From: Agromyces subbeticus DSM 16689
GTDB lineage: Bacteria; Actinomycetota; Actinomycetes; Actinomycetales; Microbacteriaceae
Assembly (NCBI RefSeq): GCF_000421565.1
Contig: NZ_ATXG01000014.1
Location: 33,498 to 97,497, forward strand
Length of the DNA stretch: 64,000 bases
Direction of reading: 5' to 3'
Made by a program: the position numbers and the translations under genes. This document shows positions 24,461 to 33,920 of the stretch, in pieces. Within the stretch, counting starts at the first letter, position 1; every line of letters starts with the position of its first letter. The notes below the pieces were generated by a model. The model was not told where the DNA came from. It worked only from the letters and a program-made list of their open reading frames with translations, and did no database searches.

Positions 24461-25705
24461 CTAGCTGTTGAGGATCTCCTCGATCTGCGCGTCGAGGTCG
24501 GCCGCGATGGCCGCCACGTCGCCACCCTGGGCGATCTTCACGAGCGCCTCCTGGATGATCTGCGCAGCCTCGACCTCGGCCCACTTCGGCGTGGTCGGGG
24601 TCACCTTCGAGTTGGCGAGCGCGTCGGCCTGGGCCTTGGCGATCTCGGTGTCGGGCAGCGAGGCGGCTGCCGCGGTGAAGCCCGGGGTCAGGCCGCCCTC
24701 GGCCAGGAGGGTCTGGTAACCCTCGCCGGCCATGATGTCGAGCGCAGCGCGAGCCTGCTCGGGGTTGGCGCTCTTGGTCGCAACCGCGACGTTCGAGCCA
24801 CCGGCGAAGATCGGTGCGGTCTCGCCGGCCTCGAGGCCGGGCAGCGGGAACGCGCGCAGGTCGGAACCGAAGGTGTCGGCGCAACCCGGCGCCTCGGCGT
24901 CGGCCGGAGCCGTGATCGACCACTGCACCCACGCGGGAGCGGAGAGGAAGACGTCTTCACCGGCGCAGAATGCGACCTGCGGGTCGGTCTCGTCGCCGTC
25001 CTTCGCAGCGTTGGACGCGTTGACGTACACGTCCTGCAGCTGGGTCAGGCCGGCGATGCCGCCTTCGCTCGAGAAGCCGGCCTTCCACTCGTCGCCCTCC
25101 TGCTCGGCGATGAAGCCGTCGTGAGCCCAGACGTAGGGAAGCGCGTTGTACCAGTCGCGACCCGGCGCCCAGATGCCCGAACGGGTGTCGGTCTTCAGTG
25201 CCTTGCCGGTCGCCACGTACTCGTCGAGCGTCGTCGGCACCGGGGTGGCGCCGAGGATCTGCTCGCTGTAGAACACGATGCGTCCACCGGCGTAGTACGG
25301 CGCGGCGTAGAGCTCGCCGTCGTACGTCGCGGACTCGACGAGACCGGGCAGGTAGTCATCGGCCGGGAAGTCGGTGAGCGGCAGGAACAGCCCCTGGTCC
25401 GCGAAGCTCGCGGTCTGGGTGTTGCCGACCTCGACCACGTCGGGCGAGTCGTTCGACTGCAGGGCAGCCGCGTAGGTGTCGCTCACATCGGCCCAGGTCT
25501 TCTCCTCGACCGTGAGGGTCCAACCTTCATTCTCGGACTCGAACGTGTCCTTGAGGTATTCGCGAGCCGTGTCGGGCGTGTCGGTGCCGACGACCCAGAC
25601 GGTGATCTTGCCACCGTCGGCCGACTCTTCTCCACCACCGGCGCTACAACCGGCGAGGGTCAGGGCCGCAGCGGCGCCGAGCGCCGCAATGCCGAGTTTC
25701 CTCAT
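24461..25705 (-). CDS. Extracellular sugar-binding lipoprotein of the GlcNAc-type importer
   Basis: The 414-residue family-1 solute-binding protein has a signal peptide MRKLGIAALGAAAALT and lipobox LAGC, followed by a Gly/Glu-rich linker. The AAAGG-containing ribosome site GAAAGGAAA lies seven bases before the ATG. Only 70 bp separate it from the upstream ROK regulator, including a small ACAGCG/CGCTGT hairpin, so it may be co-transcribed with the regulator or start from a promoter in that gap. Ligand is inferred from the operon as GlcNAc or a chito-oligosaccharide. Confidence 0.92.
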   Translation of the reverse strand: MRKLGIAALGAAAALTLAGCSAGGGEESADGGKITVWVVGTDTPDTAREYLKDTFESENEGWTLTVEEKTWADVSDTYAAALQSNDSPDVVEVGNTQTASFADQGLFLPLTDFPADDYLPGLVESATYDGELYAAPYYAGGRIVFYSEQILGATPVPTTLDEYVATGKALKTDTRSGIWAPGRDWYNALPYVWAHDGFIAEQEGDEWKAGFSSEGGIAGLTQLQDVYVNASNAAKDGDETDPQVAFCAGEDVFLSAPAWVQWSITAPADAEAPGCADTFGSDLRAFPLPGLEAGETAPIFAGGSNVAVATKSANPEQARAALDIMAGEGYQTLLAEGGLTPGFTAAAASLPDTEIAKAQADALANSKVTPTTPKWAEVEAAQIIQEALVKIAQGGDVAAIAADLDAQIEEILNS

Positions 25706-25775
25706 TTGTCGTTTCCTTTCATGGGGGTGGGGAAACAGCGGGGGTTCGCTGTCACCCTTGGTGCGATGGAGTCCC

Positions 25776-27017
25776 TCACGAGACTCCGAGTTGTCCGGAG
25801 AGGACCATGACGGCCGCGCCGCGGAGAACGATGTCCTCCGCCTGCTCGGACATCCGGAGCCTCAGATCACGGTTGAATTCCGCCATCGTCCGCTTCCGGA
25901 GCGTGTCGACGGTCGCTTCGTGCAGCGGACCGTCAAGCAGTTCGGCCGGGCCGCTCAGCACGACCTCGGAGAGGTTCAGCGCGCCGACCACGGGGGCGAG
26001 CACGATGCCGAGTCGTCGGCCCGCCTCGCGCAGGATGTCATCGCGAGCGGATGCCGCGGCCTCGCCCTGCGCGCCGGCGGCGGCGAGCCGGGCGGTGAGC
26101 CTCGGCACGGCGAGCCAGGTCTCGAGGCATCCGGCCTTGCCGCATGCGCAACGCGGACCGCCGTCTGTACCGACGACGACGTGGCCGATCTCGCCGGCCG
26201 CGAACCCGCCGCCGACGACCGGGCGCCCGCCGATGATGAGCCCGGCGCCGACACCGTGGCCGATCTTGATCAGCAGCAGGTCGTCGTGGTGCGAGCTGCC
26301 GTGTTCAGCGAGCACGCCGACGTTGGCGTCGTTGGCCACGTGCACGGGCAGTGCGAACCGCTCGGCGAGCCGCTCCTGCAGCGCGACGTCGCTCCAGCCG
26401 AGGTTCGGGGCCGAGCGCACGACGCCGAGCGGGTCGACGACACCTGGCGAGCCGATGCCGATGCCGAGCACGGGCGTCGAGGTGCGGGCGAGCAGGCGCT
26501 CGACGAGCCGATCGACGAGCAGCACGGCCGCTTCGCCGGTCGCGGCGTCGCGGGCGATCTCGTCGCGCTCGATGATCTGGCCGTCGAGGCCGACGACCGC
26601 GCCGCGGAACACCTCGTGCTCCGAGAGGTCGACGCCGATGATGTGGAAGGCGCCGCGATCGACGTCGATGAGCGTGGCCGGCTTGCCGGGACGGGCGTCT
26701 TCGCGCTGGCCGAGCTCGATCACGAGCCCCTCGGCGATGAGGGCGGCGACGAGGTCGGAGATGGTGACCCTCGTGAGCCCCGTCTCGCGGGCGACATCCG
26801 CCCGGCTCTGCGGGCCGGCCGAATAGAGGGTCTGCAGCACGAGCGCGCGGTTGTGGGTGCGGGCGTGTTCGGGAAGCACCTTGCCCGTGGGTCGCAGGGC
26901 GCGCGACCGGCTGAACGTGCCGGCCACCGGCGCGGCGAGCAGCTCGGACGCCACCGGGGAGGTGGGGGGCGTCGGCTCCGTGGTGACCGGGCCTCGCTGC
27001 GCATCCGTTGCAGTCAC
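25776..27017 (-). CDS. ROK-family transcriptional repressor (NagC/Mlc-like)
   Basis: The 413-residue protein has a low-complexity Thr/Pro N-terminus, a winged helix-turn-helix at about 52-110 (RALVLQTLYSAGPQSRADVA; TGLTRVTISDLVAAL), then a ROK sugar-binding domain. The latter has GIGIGSPGVVD, ANDANVG, GEIGHVVVG and the zinc motif CACGKAGCLET. It probably represses the downstream importer/catabolic operon and senses a GlcNAc-derived ligand. The start is GTG and the adjoining bases 27018-27044 form its likely operator, implying autoregulation. Confidence 0.93.
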   Translation of the reverse strand: MTATDAQRGPVTTEPTPPTSPVASELLAAPVAGTFSRSRALRPTGKVLPEHARTHNRALVLQTLYSAGPQSRADVARETGLTRVTISDLVAALIAEGLVIELGQREDARPGKPATLIDVDRGAFHIIGVDLSEHEVFRGAVVGLDGQIIERDEIARDAATGEAAVLLVDRLVERLLARTSTPVLGIGIGSPGVVDPLGVVRSAPNLGWSDVALQERLAERFALPVHVANDANVGVLAEHGSSHHDDLLLIKIGHGVGAGLIIGGRPVVGGGFAAGEIGHVVVGTDGGPRCACGKAGCLETWLAVPRLTARLAAAGAQGEAAASARDDILREAGRRLGIVLAPVVGALNLSEVVLSGPAELLDGPLHEATVDTLRKRTMAEFNRDLRLRMSEQAEDIVLRGAAVMVLSGQLGVS

Positions 27018-27044
27018 GTTTGTTAGTAAACCTTACGAACAAAC
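27018..27044 (-). promoter_or_regulatory. ROK-repressor operator overlapping a leaderless promoter
   Basis: GTTTGTTAGTAA and TTACGAACAAAC (27018-27029, 27033-27044) are inverted repeats matching at 11 of 12 positions, separated by ACC. The element touches the GTG start codon. On the minus strand a TACTAA -10 candidate (27023-27028) lies inside it, five bases before the GTG, so the transcript would be leaderless and fully covered by the bound repressor. Confidence 0.75.
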
Positions 27045-27164
27045 CCGGCGCAAGGCCTGTCGCAACTTTTTCGGCGCTGTTACCCAGTTGTGATCCGCAC
27101 TCGCGCGGACCCGCACGCACCCGCGCGTACAGGCGGCGCGTCGCAACCGCGGCGCGAACGACGA

Positions 27165-27192
27165 AGGGGCGGATGCCGCAGCATCCGCCCCT
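27165..27192 (-). terminator. Terminator after icd
   Basis: AGGGGCGGATGC and its complement form a perfect 12-bp stem with the 4-nt loop CGCA, 20 bp past the icd stop. The stem includes the GGATGC/GCATCC half of the window-wide repeat. Confidence 0.8.
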
Positions 27193-27211
27193 CGTGAACT
27201 GGGTCGTCGAA

Positions 27212-28429
27212 CTAGCCGGCGACGCGCGTCTTCAGGTTGTCGGCCAGCGTCGCGAGGAACTCCTCGGTCGTCTGGTAGGCCTGCTCGGGGCCGACGAGGG
27301 CCGCGAGGTCCTTCGTCATGGCACCCGACTCGACGGTCTTGATGACGACGTCTTCGAGCGTCAGCGAGAAGTCGATGAGCTCCTGGTTGCCGTCGAGCTT
27401 GCCGCGGTGCGCGAGGCCGCGCGTCCAGGCGTAGATCGAGGCGATCGGGTTCGTCGACGTGGGCTTGCCCTGCTGGTGCTGGCGGTAGTGGCGCGTGACC
27501 GTGCCGTGCGCCGCCTCGGCCTCGACGACCTTGCCGTCGGGCGTGGCCAGAACCGAGGTCATGAGGCCGAGCGAGCCGAAGCCCTGCGCGACGGTGTCGG
27601 ACTGCACGTCGCCGTCGTAGTTCTTGCAGGCCCAGACGTAGCCGCCCTCCCACTTGAGCGAAGCCGCGACCATGTCGTCGATGAGGCGGTGCTCGTAGGT
27701 GAGGCCGGCGGCGTCGAACGCCTCCTTGAACTCGGCCTCGAAGACCTCCTGGAAGAGGTCCTTGAAGCGGCCGTCGTACGCCTTCAGGATGGTGTTCTTC
27801 GTCGAGAGGTACACCGGGTAGTTGCGCGAGAGGCCGTAGTTCAGCGAGGCGCGGGCGAAGTCGCGGATCGACTCGTCGAGGTTGTACATGCCCATCGCGA
27901 CGCCCGAACCGGGCGACTGGAAGACCTCGAACTGCTGGGGCTCCGAGCCGTCTTTCGGGGTGAAGGTCATCGTGAGCGTGCCCTCGCCCTCGAAGCGGAA
28001 GTCGGTGGCGCGGTACTGGTCGCCGAACGCGTGGCGGCCGACGATGATCGGCTTGTTCCAGCCGGGCACGAGGCGCGGGATGTTCGAGATGATGATCGGC
28101 TCGCGGAAGATGACGCCGCCGAGGATGTTGCGGATCGTGCCGTTCGGCGACCGCCACATCTTCTTCAGGCCGAACTCCTCGACGCGCGCCTCGTCGGGCG
28201 TGATCGTCGCGCACTTGACGCCGACGCCGTGCTTCTGAATCGCGTGCGCCGCGTCGACCGTGATCTGGTCGTCGGTCTCGTCGCGCTTCTGGATCGAGAG
28301 GTCGTAGTACTCGAGGTTCACGTCGAGGTACGGGTGGATCAGTGTGTCTTTGATGGCCTGCCAGATGATTCGCGTCATCTCGTCGCCGTCGAGTTCGACG
28401 ACGGTGCCTTCAACCTTGATCTTGGACAA
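27212..28429 (-). CDS. icd: NADP-dependent isocitrate dehydrogenase
   Basis: The 405-residue protein belongs to the homodimeric, eukaryote-like IDH group. Visible segments are [13 protein letters not shown] at the N-terminus, [14 protein letters not shown], the substrate segment [14 protein letters not shown], and the metal/NADP region ending in [11 protein letters not shown]. It oxidises isocitrate to 2-oxoglutarate in the TCA cycle. The TTG at 28429 follows AAGGAG by eight bases. A 15-bp element identical to one upstream of sucCD lies 92 bp before the start, suggesting shared control of TCA genes. Confidence 0.96.
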   Translation of the reverse strand: MSKIKVEGTVVELDGDEMTRIIWQAIKDTLIHPYLDVNLEYYDLSIQKRDETDDQITVDAAHAIQKHGVGVKCATITPDEARVEEFGLKKMWRSPNGTIRNILGGVIFREPIIISNIPRLVPGWNKPIIVGRHAFGDQYRATDFRFEGEGTLTMTFTPKDGSEPQQFEVFQSPGSGVAMGMYNLDESIRDFARASLNYGLSRNYPVYLSTKNTILKAYDGRFKDLFQEVFEAEFKEAFDAAGLTYEHRLIDDMVAASLKWEGGYVWACKNYDGDVQSDTVAQGFGSLGLMTSVLATPDGKVVEAEAAHGTVTRHYRQHQQGKPTSTNPIASIYAWTRGLAHRGKLDGNQELIDFSLTLEDVVIKTVESGAMTKDLAALVGPEQAYQTTEEFLATLADNLKTRVAG

Positions 28430-28520
28430 GTGGATGTCTCCTTGGATCTACTGGGGGAAACGGGAAGCCTGCAGGGCGGTTCGACACGCCGTCTGCCAGC
28501 TTACCGCGTCGCTCGACAGT

Positions 28521-28535
28521 ATCTCGACGTCAAGA
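28521..28535 (-). promoter_or_regulatory. Shared TCA-gene element upstream of icd
   Basis: ATCTCGACGTCAAGA, an imperfect palindrome centred on GACGTC, lies 92 bp upstream of icd. The identical 15-mer occurs 74 bp upstream of sucC (54363-54377). The likely regulator is not known to me. Confidence 0.6.
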
Positions 28536-28620
28536 GATCTGGTCCGACATCGAGAGAGACCCGGCGGGAAGTTCCGTCACGGCTACCTGCGCGGTCGCTG
28601 CACGGGTTAGCCTTGGCTGC

Positions 28621-29073
28621 ATGGCTGAGCTGAGACTGGAAGACCTGTCGGCGTCGAACATCGTGGCGGCGAACTCGTTGTCGCTCAAGCCCGGTCAAGA
28701 GCAGTTCATCGCACCGGTCACCTACTCCGCCGAGTCCTCGGTCGTGAACCCGGCCACCGCGTGGCAGCGGGTCGCCCTGCTCGAAGACCGCGTCGTCGGC
28801 TTCATCCACGGCAACTTCGACCCCGAGAACGAGCACGAGGAGTTCCGGGCCTGCATCTGGCGCATCAACGTCGACGCCGACGTGCAGGGCCAGGGCGTCG
28901 GCCGCTACCTCGCGACCGCGCTGGCCGAAGAGGCCAAGCAGCGCGGCTTCGACCGCATCACCGTGCTCTGGGAGCCGGGTGAAGAGGGGCCGGAGGCGTT
29001 CTTCCACCGCATCGGCTTCACCGACATCGGCGAGACCGCCTACGGCGACGTCATCGGCGCGCTCGAGCTCTGA
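28621..29073 (+). CDS. GNAT-family N-acetyltransferase
   Basis: The 150-residue single-domain protein has the acetyl-CoA-binding motif QGQGVGRYLATALAEEAKQR (about 98-117) and a C-terminal FFHRIGFTDIGE, both typical of GNAT enzymes. The acceptor substrate cannot be predicted. TAGCCT lies seven bases before the ATG and there is no Shine-Dalgarno, pointing to a leaderless transcript. Its start is divergent from icd across a 191-bp gap. Confidence 0.88.
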   Translation: MAELRLEDLSASNIVAANSLSLKPGQEQFIAPVTYSAESSVVNPATAWQRVALLEDRVVGFIHGNFDPENEHEEFRACIWRINVDADVQGQGVGRYLATALAEEAKQRGFDRITVLWEPGEEGPEAFFHRIGFTDIGETAYGDVIGALEL

Positions 29074-29108
29074 CCCTGGCGAACACCGAGGCACGGTCGG
29101 GCGAGCGG

Positions 29109-29426
29109 ATGCCGCAGCAGCACGCCGAGGGCTTCGTCGAGGCCGTGCTCGTGGTCGTCGCCGACATCCCGCCGGGCCAGGTCGCGACCTATGGCGATGT
29201 CGCCGCCCTGCTCGGTTCGCGCGGCGCCCGCGCCGTCGGACAGGTGATGGCGCGCTCCGGCGCCGAGGTCGCGTGGTGGCGGGTCGTGCGCGCGGGCGGA
29301 CGCGCCCCGGCCGGTCACGCCGAGCGTGCTCGAGTGCACTACGAGGCCGAGGGCACGCCGCTTCGCCCGGCGAACGACGACGACGGGTACCGCATCGACC
29401 TCGCCGCCTGCCGCTGGCGAGGCTGA
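29109..29426 (+). CDS. Alkyltransferase-like (MGMT-family) DNA-binding protein without the active cysteine
   Basis: The 105-residue protein matches the C-terminal DNA-binding domain of O6-alkylguanine transferases: IPPGQVATYGDVAALLGSRG and ARAVGQVMA with the recognition helix. The PCHRV active-site motif is replaced by AWWRVVRAGG, so there is no alkyl-accepting Cys. Such ATL proteins bind O6-alkylguanine and flag it for nucleotide excision repair. The gene follows the GNAT gene by 35 bp and ends 12 bp from the convergent histidine kinase. The start is uncertain: no strong ribosome site, and ATG 29109 is the first convincing codon. Confidence 0.87.
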   Translation: MPQQHAEGFVEAVLVVVADIPPGQVATYGDVAALLGSRGARAVGQVMARSGAEVAWWRVVRAGGRAPAGHAERARVHYEAEGTPLRPANDDDGYRIDLAACRWRG

Positions 29427-29438
29427 ACGCCCCGCTCG

Positions 29439-31235
29439 TCAACCCGCGAGCGTCTCGCTCTCGAGCGGGATGCGCACCGTGATCGTGGTTCCGGAGCCCT
29501 CCGGGCTCTCGACGACGAGCCTCCCGCCCACGGCCTCGACCCGGTCGATGATGCCGAGCATGCCGGTGCCGGCCTCGACCGATGCCCCGCCGATGCCGTT
29601 GTCGCGCACGACGAGCTCGAGTGCACCGCCGTCGACGGCGGCTCGCACCCAGCCGCGGGTCGCCTGCGCGTGCTTGGCGATGTTCGCGAGCGCCTCCGAG
29701 ACGACGAAGTACGCGGTCGACTCGACGACCTCCGGCAGTCGGCCGCCCGGTTGCACCTCGATCTCGACGGGAACCGGGCAACGGCCGGCGAGCTCGGGCA
29801 CGGCGAGCGCGAGCCCGCCCGACGACAGCAGCGACGGGTGGATGCCCTGCGCGAGCTCGCGCAGTTCTCTCAGCGCCTCGTTGAGCATGCCGATCGTGCC
29901 GTCGAGCTCGACCGCGAGCGGCTCGACGCCGCGATCTCTCGCCTGGTTCGCCGCGAGGCGCAGGCGCATGCCGAGCGAGACGAGGTGCTGCTGCGCTCCG
30001 TCGTGCAGGTCGCGCTCGATGCGGCGTCGCGCGTCGTCGCCGGCCTCGACGATGCGGCTGCGCGACTGGCGCACCTGCTCGAGCGTGCGTTCGATCTCGG
30101 ATCGGAGTCGGCCGTTGTCGACCGAGAGCCGCAGTGCGCTCGACACCCCGTCGAGCAGCCGCATGTTGTCGGTGAGCACCCGGTCGTGGCGGATGAGCGC
30201 GATCGGCACGCCCGTCGGCGAGGCCACCGGCAGCAGCCCGTGGTCGCCGCGCCGGCCGGCGTCGTCATCGTCGAGCACCTGCCCCGCGGCATCCGCGTAC
30301 CGGCCGTGCTCGTCGTCCCACCAGAAGACCCGTACGGATGCGTCCCGCAGGGTGCGGGCGAGCGACTCGGCCCAGAGCCCTCGATCGGCACCCTCGCGGG
30401 TGATGCGCATGAGATCGGCCACTCGCGCGCGCATGTTGCGGGCATGCGAGATGCCCGCGACGAAGCTGATCGGGATCGAGGCGATCGCCACGAGGGAGAC
30501 GGTGTCGAGCACCAGGTCGGTGGTACCGGCCGCCGCGTAGGTGATGGCCTGGGCCGCGAGTGTGATCACCCAGGCGATGAGGGCGATCGGCATCAGGAAC
30601 GCCACGGTGCGAGCGGGCACGCTGCCACGCACCCAGCGCACGAGCAGCCGGCCGGCGATCACGATCGCGAGCACCACGCCGACGATGCGGTAGCCGATGT
30701 CGATGATCGCGAAGAGCGCCGGCGCCTCGATGATGCGGTACGGGTTCGGGGCGCAGTCGCAGACTCCGGCTGCGGGCTCGCCGAGGAGCAGCAGCACCCC
30801 GAGCAGGTAGCCGAGCGAGCCCACGAGGGCGATGCCGGCGATCCAGCGGTCGACACGATCGACGAGCCAGCCGCGCGGGTAGACGAGCACGAGGATGCCG
30901 GTGAGCACCGCCCACCACAGGTGGAGCCCGTAGACGAAGGGCCAGAGCCACGCGAGGTCTTCGATCACGCGCAGGAAGGAGAGCGGCACCCACACGAGCG
31001 GGAACACGACCATGAGCCGGGCGGGCAGGCGCGAGGGGCCGATCGCCCACGCCACGCCCGCGCACGCCGCGAACACGAGGGGCACGATCGCGTGCAGGGT
31101 CGTCCACGACACCTCGCGGCGGTCGGATTCGGGCGTCGCAAGGAACCCCGAGATCTCCATGGCGAGGCTCGCCGCCACGACGAGGCCGATGACGATGCTG
31201 CGCTTGATGATCCGGCCTCGACGGCCGGGGGCCAT
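29439..31235 (-). CDS. Membrane sensor histidine kinase (NarL/LuxR-pair, HisKA_3 type)
   Basis: The 598-residue protein has an N-terminal membrane region with about seven to eight hydrophobic segments (residues about 12-265), a linker, then a HisKA_3 dimerisation domain with RRRIERDLHDGAQQHL around the phospho-His. The HATPase domain has SEALANIAKHAQA, DNGIGG and GTGMLGIIDRVEA. It phosphorylates the response regulator encoded just upstream, whose TGA overlaps this ATG by one base; a GTG three bases earlier is an alternative start. The stimulus is unknown. Confidence 0.93.
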   Translation of the reverse strand: MAPGRRGRIIKRSIVIGLVVAASLAMEISGFLATPESDRREVSWTTLHAIVPLVFAACAGVAWAIGPSRLPARLMVVFPLVWVPLSFLRVIEDLAWLWPFVYGLHLWWAVLTGILVLVYPRGWLVDRVDRWIAGIALVGSLGYLLGVLLLLGEPAAGVCDCAPNPYRIIEAPALFAIIDIGYRIVGVVLAIVIAGRLLVRWVRGSVPARTVAFLMPIALIAWVITLAAQAITYAAAGTTDLVLDTVSLVAIASIPISFVAGISHARNMRARVADLMRITREGADRGLWAESLARTLRDASVRVFWWDDEHGRYADAAGQVLDDDDAGRRGDHGLLPVASPTGVPIALIRHDRVLTDNMRLLDGVSSALRLSVDNGRLRSEIERTLEQVRQSRSRIVEAGDDARRRIERDLHDGAQQHLVSLGMRLRLAANQARDRGVEPLAVELDGTIGMLNEALRELRELAQGIHPSLLSSGGLALAVPELAGRCPVPVEIEVQPGGRLPEVVESTAYFVVSEALANIAKHAQATRGWVRAAVDGGALELVVRDNGIGGASVEAGTGMLGIIDRVEAVGGRLVVESPEGSGTTITVRIPLESETLAG

Positions 31236-31900
31236 CACCTCGCGCCGAGGAGCGTCAGCACGGCGAGCACCCGTCGGTGGTGCTCGGGCGACTCCTCGAG
31301 GTCGAGCTTCTGCAGGATCGAACGCACGTGCGTCTCGACCGTCTTCAGGCCGAGGAAGAGGCTCTGGGCGATGCCGCCGTTCGAGTACCCCTGCGCCATC
31401 AGTTCGAGCACCGACCGCTCACGCTCCGTGAGCCGCGAGAGGGGGTCGTCGGCGCGGGTGCGCTGCACGAGCTGCTCGACGACCTCTGGGTCGACGACCG
31501 AGCCGCCGCCGGCGACCGTCTCGACGGCCCGCACGAGCGTCTGCGGCTCCGAGACGCGCTCCTTCAGGAGGTACCCGGTGCCGCTGCCCGCGCTCATGAC
31601 GCGCAGCGCGTACTCGGGCGTCGCGTACATCGACAGCAGCAGCACGCCGATCGTCGAGCCGTTGGCGCGCATCTGCTCGAGCGCGACGATGCCCTCGTCC
31701 CGGTGGCTCGGCGGCATGCGGATGTCGAGCACCGCGGCGTCGAGACCACCGCGAGCGGCCACCTCGAGCAGTTCGGTGCCGGTGCCGACCGAGGCCACGA
31801 CCTCGAGCCCGCCGTCGGCGAGCACCTTGGCGATGCCCTCGCGCAGGAGCAGGGCGTCGTCGGCGATCGCGACGCGCAGTGCACGCGGGGCGGCCTCCAT
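31235..31900 (-). CDS. LuxR/NarL-family response regulator
   Basis: The 221-residue protein has a receiver domain (about 9-125) with the acidic pair in IADDALLLREGI, the phospho-Asp in AAVLDIRMPP and the Lys in GYLLKERV. Its LuxR helix-turn-helix (about 155-215) reads LTERERSVLELMAQGYSNGG. ATG 31900 follows TGGAGGAGC closely; an upstream in-frame ATG at 32029 would add a non-conserved Arg/Gly-rich extension and is rejected. It forms an operon with the sensor kinase. The gap to the exporter genes (31901-32114) should contain the promoter. Confidence 0.94.
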   Translation of the reverse strand: MEAAPRALRVAIADDALLLREGIAKVLADGGLEVVASVGTGTELLEVAARGGLDAAVLDIRMPPSHRDEGIVALEQMRANGSTIGVLLLSMYATPEYALRVMSAGSGTGYLLKERVSEPQTLVRAVETVAGGGSVVDPEVVEQLVQRTRADDPLSRLTERERSVLELMAQGYSNGGIAQSLFLGLKTVETHVRSILQKLDLEESPEHHRRVLAVLTLLGAR

Positions 31901-32040
31901 AGCTCCTCCATTCGAGGGCAGGCGTGACCGCGCGGTCTGCCCGCCTTCCGTGAGCGTATCGTGTGCCGGGCGCCACCGCCCGCCCCCTTCAGGGGGCACC
32001 CGGATACCGACCCGCCGTCGAGGCGTCAAGCTGAAGGGTT

Positions 32041-32079
32041 CGGATGCCCCGGGCGCACGTGGCGCGCACGAGGCATCCG
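32041..32079 (-). terminator. Candidate terminator after the ABC exporter operon
   Basis: CGGATGCC (32041-32048) and GGCATCCG (32072-32079) form an 8-bp stem enclosing a GC-rich 23-nt loop, 36 bp past the exporter stop. Confidence 0.45.
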
Positions 32080-32114
32080 CTCGATTCGGCCGGCGACGGC
32101 AGAACCGGGTGCGC

Positions 32115-33920
32115 TCAGACGAGCGAGTCCTTCCAGGCCGCGTGCATCGCAGCGAAGTGACCCGTGCCGCCGATGAGCTCGGCCGGAGTTCCGTCTTCGA
32201 TGATGCGTCCGTGCTCCATCACGAGCACCCGGTCGGCGATCGCGACCGTCGACAGGCGGTGCGCGATGATCACCGCGGTGCGGTCGGCGAGGAGCTTCGT
32301 GAGCCCCTCCTGCACGAGCCGCTCGCTCGGGATGTCGAGCGACGACGTCGCCTCGTCGAGGATCAGCACTGCGGGGTTCGCGAGGAACGCCCTCGCGAAC
32401 GAGATGAGCTGCCGCTGGCCGGCGCTCACCCGCCCGCCCCGCTTGTTCACATCGGTGTCGTACCCGTTCGGCAGCCCCTCGATGAACTCGTGCGCGCCGA
32501 CGGCCATGGCCGCCCGCACGATCTCGTCGGACGACGCGCCGGGCTTGCCGAGCGCGATGTTGTCGGCGACGGATCCCGAGAACAGGTACGCCTCCTGCGT
32601 CACCATGACGATCGCACGCCGAAGGTCTTTCGGATGCAGGTCGGCGAGCGCGATGCCGTCGAGCGTCACGACGCCGTCGCTCGGGTCGTAGAACCGCGCG
32701 ATGAGCTTGGCGAGGGTCGACTTGCCGGCGCCGGTCGAGCCGACGAGCGCGATCGTCTGCCCCGCCGGAATGGCGAGGTCGAACCGCGGCAGGATGACGC
32801 GATCCTTCGTGTAGGCGAACTCGACGCCGTCGAACTCCACGTCACCCTCGGCATTCCAGAGGTCGACGGGTGTGACGGGGTCGGGCACGCTCGGCTCCTC
32901 CTCGAGCACGCCCGAGATCTTCTCGAGCGCCGAGGAGGCCGACTGGTAGCCGTTGTAGAACATCGCCATGTCCTCCATCGGGTCGAAGAAGCGCTTCGTG
33001 TAGAGCACGGCCGCGAGCAGCACGCCGACGCCGAGGTCGCCGTCGATGACCCGGAAGCCACCGAGCACGAGCGTCACTGCCACCGCCGTGTTGCCGATGA
33101 GCGCCATGCCCGGGTTGTAGACGGCGAAGAGGCCGAGCACCTTCGCATTGACGTCGCGGTAGTCCTCGACGAGACCGCCGAACTCGGCCTCGTTGCGCTT
33201 CTGCTTGCGGAACGCCTGCACCGCGCGGATGCCCGTCATGGTCTCGACGAACTGCACGATGAGCTTCGCCGAGGCCACGCGCGAGCGCCGGAACAGTGAC
33301 TGCGAACGCACTTGGAACCACCGGGTGAGGATGCCGAGCGGCACGAGCGAGGCGAGCAGCACGAACCCCGACGGGGCGTCGACGATCACGAGCATGATGG
33401 CCGTGAACACCATGTACATGAGCCCGCGCACGAGCAGCGTGAGCCCTTCGTCCATCAGCTCGCGAATGGCGTCGAGGTCGCTCGTCTGACGCGAGATGAT
33501 GCGGCCCGAGGTGTACGACTCGTGGAACTCGAGCGAGAGCTTCTGCGTGTGCAGGAACATGCGCGTGCGCAAGTCGATGAGCACCGCCTGGCTGATGCGC
33601 GCCGACATGCGGATGTAGACGGCGATCAGGAACGCACCGACGAGACCCGTGATCAGGTACGCAGCGCCCGCGAAGGCGACCGGGAACCAGTTCTGCTCGA
33701 CGAGCGCCGGGATGCCCTGGTCGATGCCGTAGGCGATGAGCGCCGGCCCAGCGACCTGTGCGGCCGACGACACCACGATCGCGACTGCGGTGAGCCACAG
33801 CTTCGCCTTCAGCGGGGAGAGCAGTGAGCCGAGCAGATGCCGCGAGCGCGCACGGATCTGCGCGGACTCGGCCTTCGAGTAGTCCTGGCGTTCTTCGCCC
33901 TGCACACCGGTGACGCTCAT
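32115..33920 (-). CDS. Heterodimeric ABC exporter subunit with canonical ATPase site residues
   Basis: The 601-residue half-transporter has six membrane helices (about 40-330) and a nucleotide-binding domain (about 360-590). Features: Walker [11 protein letters not shown], signature VSAGQRQ instead of LSGGQ, Walker [14 protein letters not shown] with the catalytic Glu, and H-loop AHRLST. Its partner gene upstream has Asp in place of that Glu, so the pair resembles BmrCD/TM287-288-type heterodimers, with one active and one degenerate ATP site. Start and partner stop overlap by four bases. Drug or lipid export is likely; the substrate is unknown. Confidence 0.93.
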   Translation of the reverse strand: MSVTGVQGEERQDYSKAESAQIRARSRHLLGSLLSPLKAKLWLTAVAIVVSSAAQVAGPALIAYGIDQGIPALVEQNWFPVAFAGAAYLITGLVGAFLIAVYIRMSARISQAVLIDLRTRMFLHTQKLSLEFHESYTSGRIISRQTSDLDAIRELMDEGLTLLVRGLMYMVFTAIMLVIVDAPSGFVLLASLVPLGILTRWFQVRSQSLFRRSRVASAKLIVQFVETMTGIRAVQAFRKQKRNEAEFGGLVEDYRDVNAKVLGLFAVYNPGMALIGNTAVAVTLVLGGFRVIDGDLGVGVLLAAVLYTKRFFDPMEDMAMFYNGYQSASSALEKISGVLEEEPSVPDPVTPVDLWNAEGDVEFDGVEFAYTKDRVILPRFDLAIPAGQTIALVGSTGAGKSTLAKLIARFYDPSDGVVTLDGIALADLHPKDLRRAIVMVTQEAYLFSGSVADNIALGKPGASSDEIVRAAMAVGAHEFIEGLPNGYDTDVNKRGGRVSAGQRQLISFARAFLANPAVLILDEATSSLDIPSERLVQEGLTKLLADRTAVIIAHRLSTVAIADRVLVMEHGRIIEDGTPAELIGGTGHFAAMHAAWKDSLV

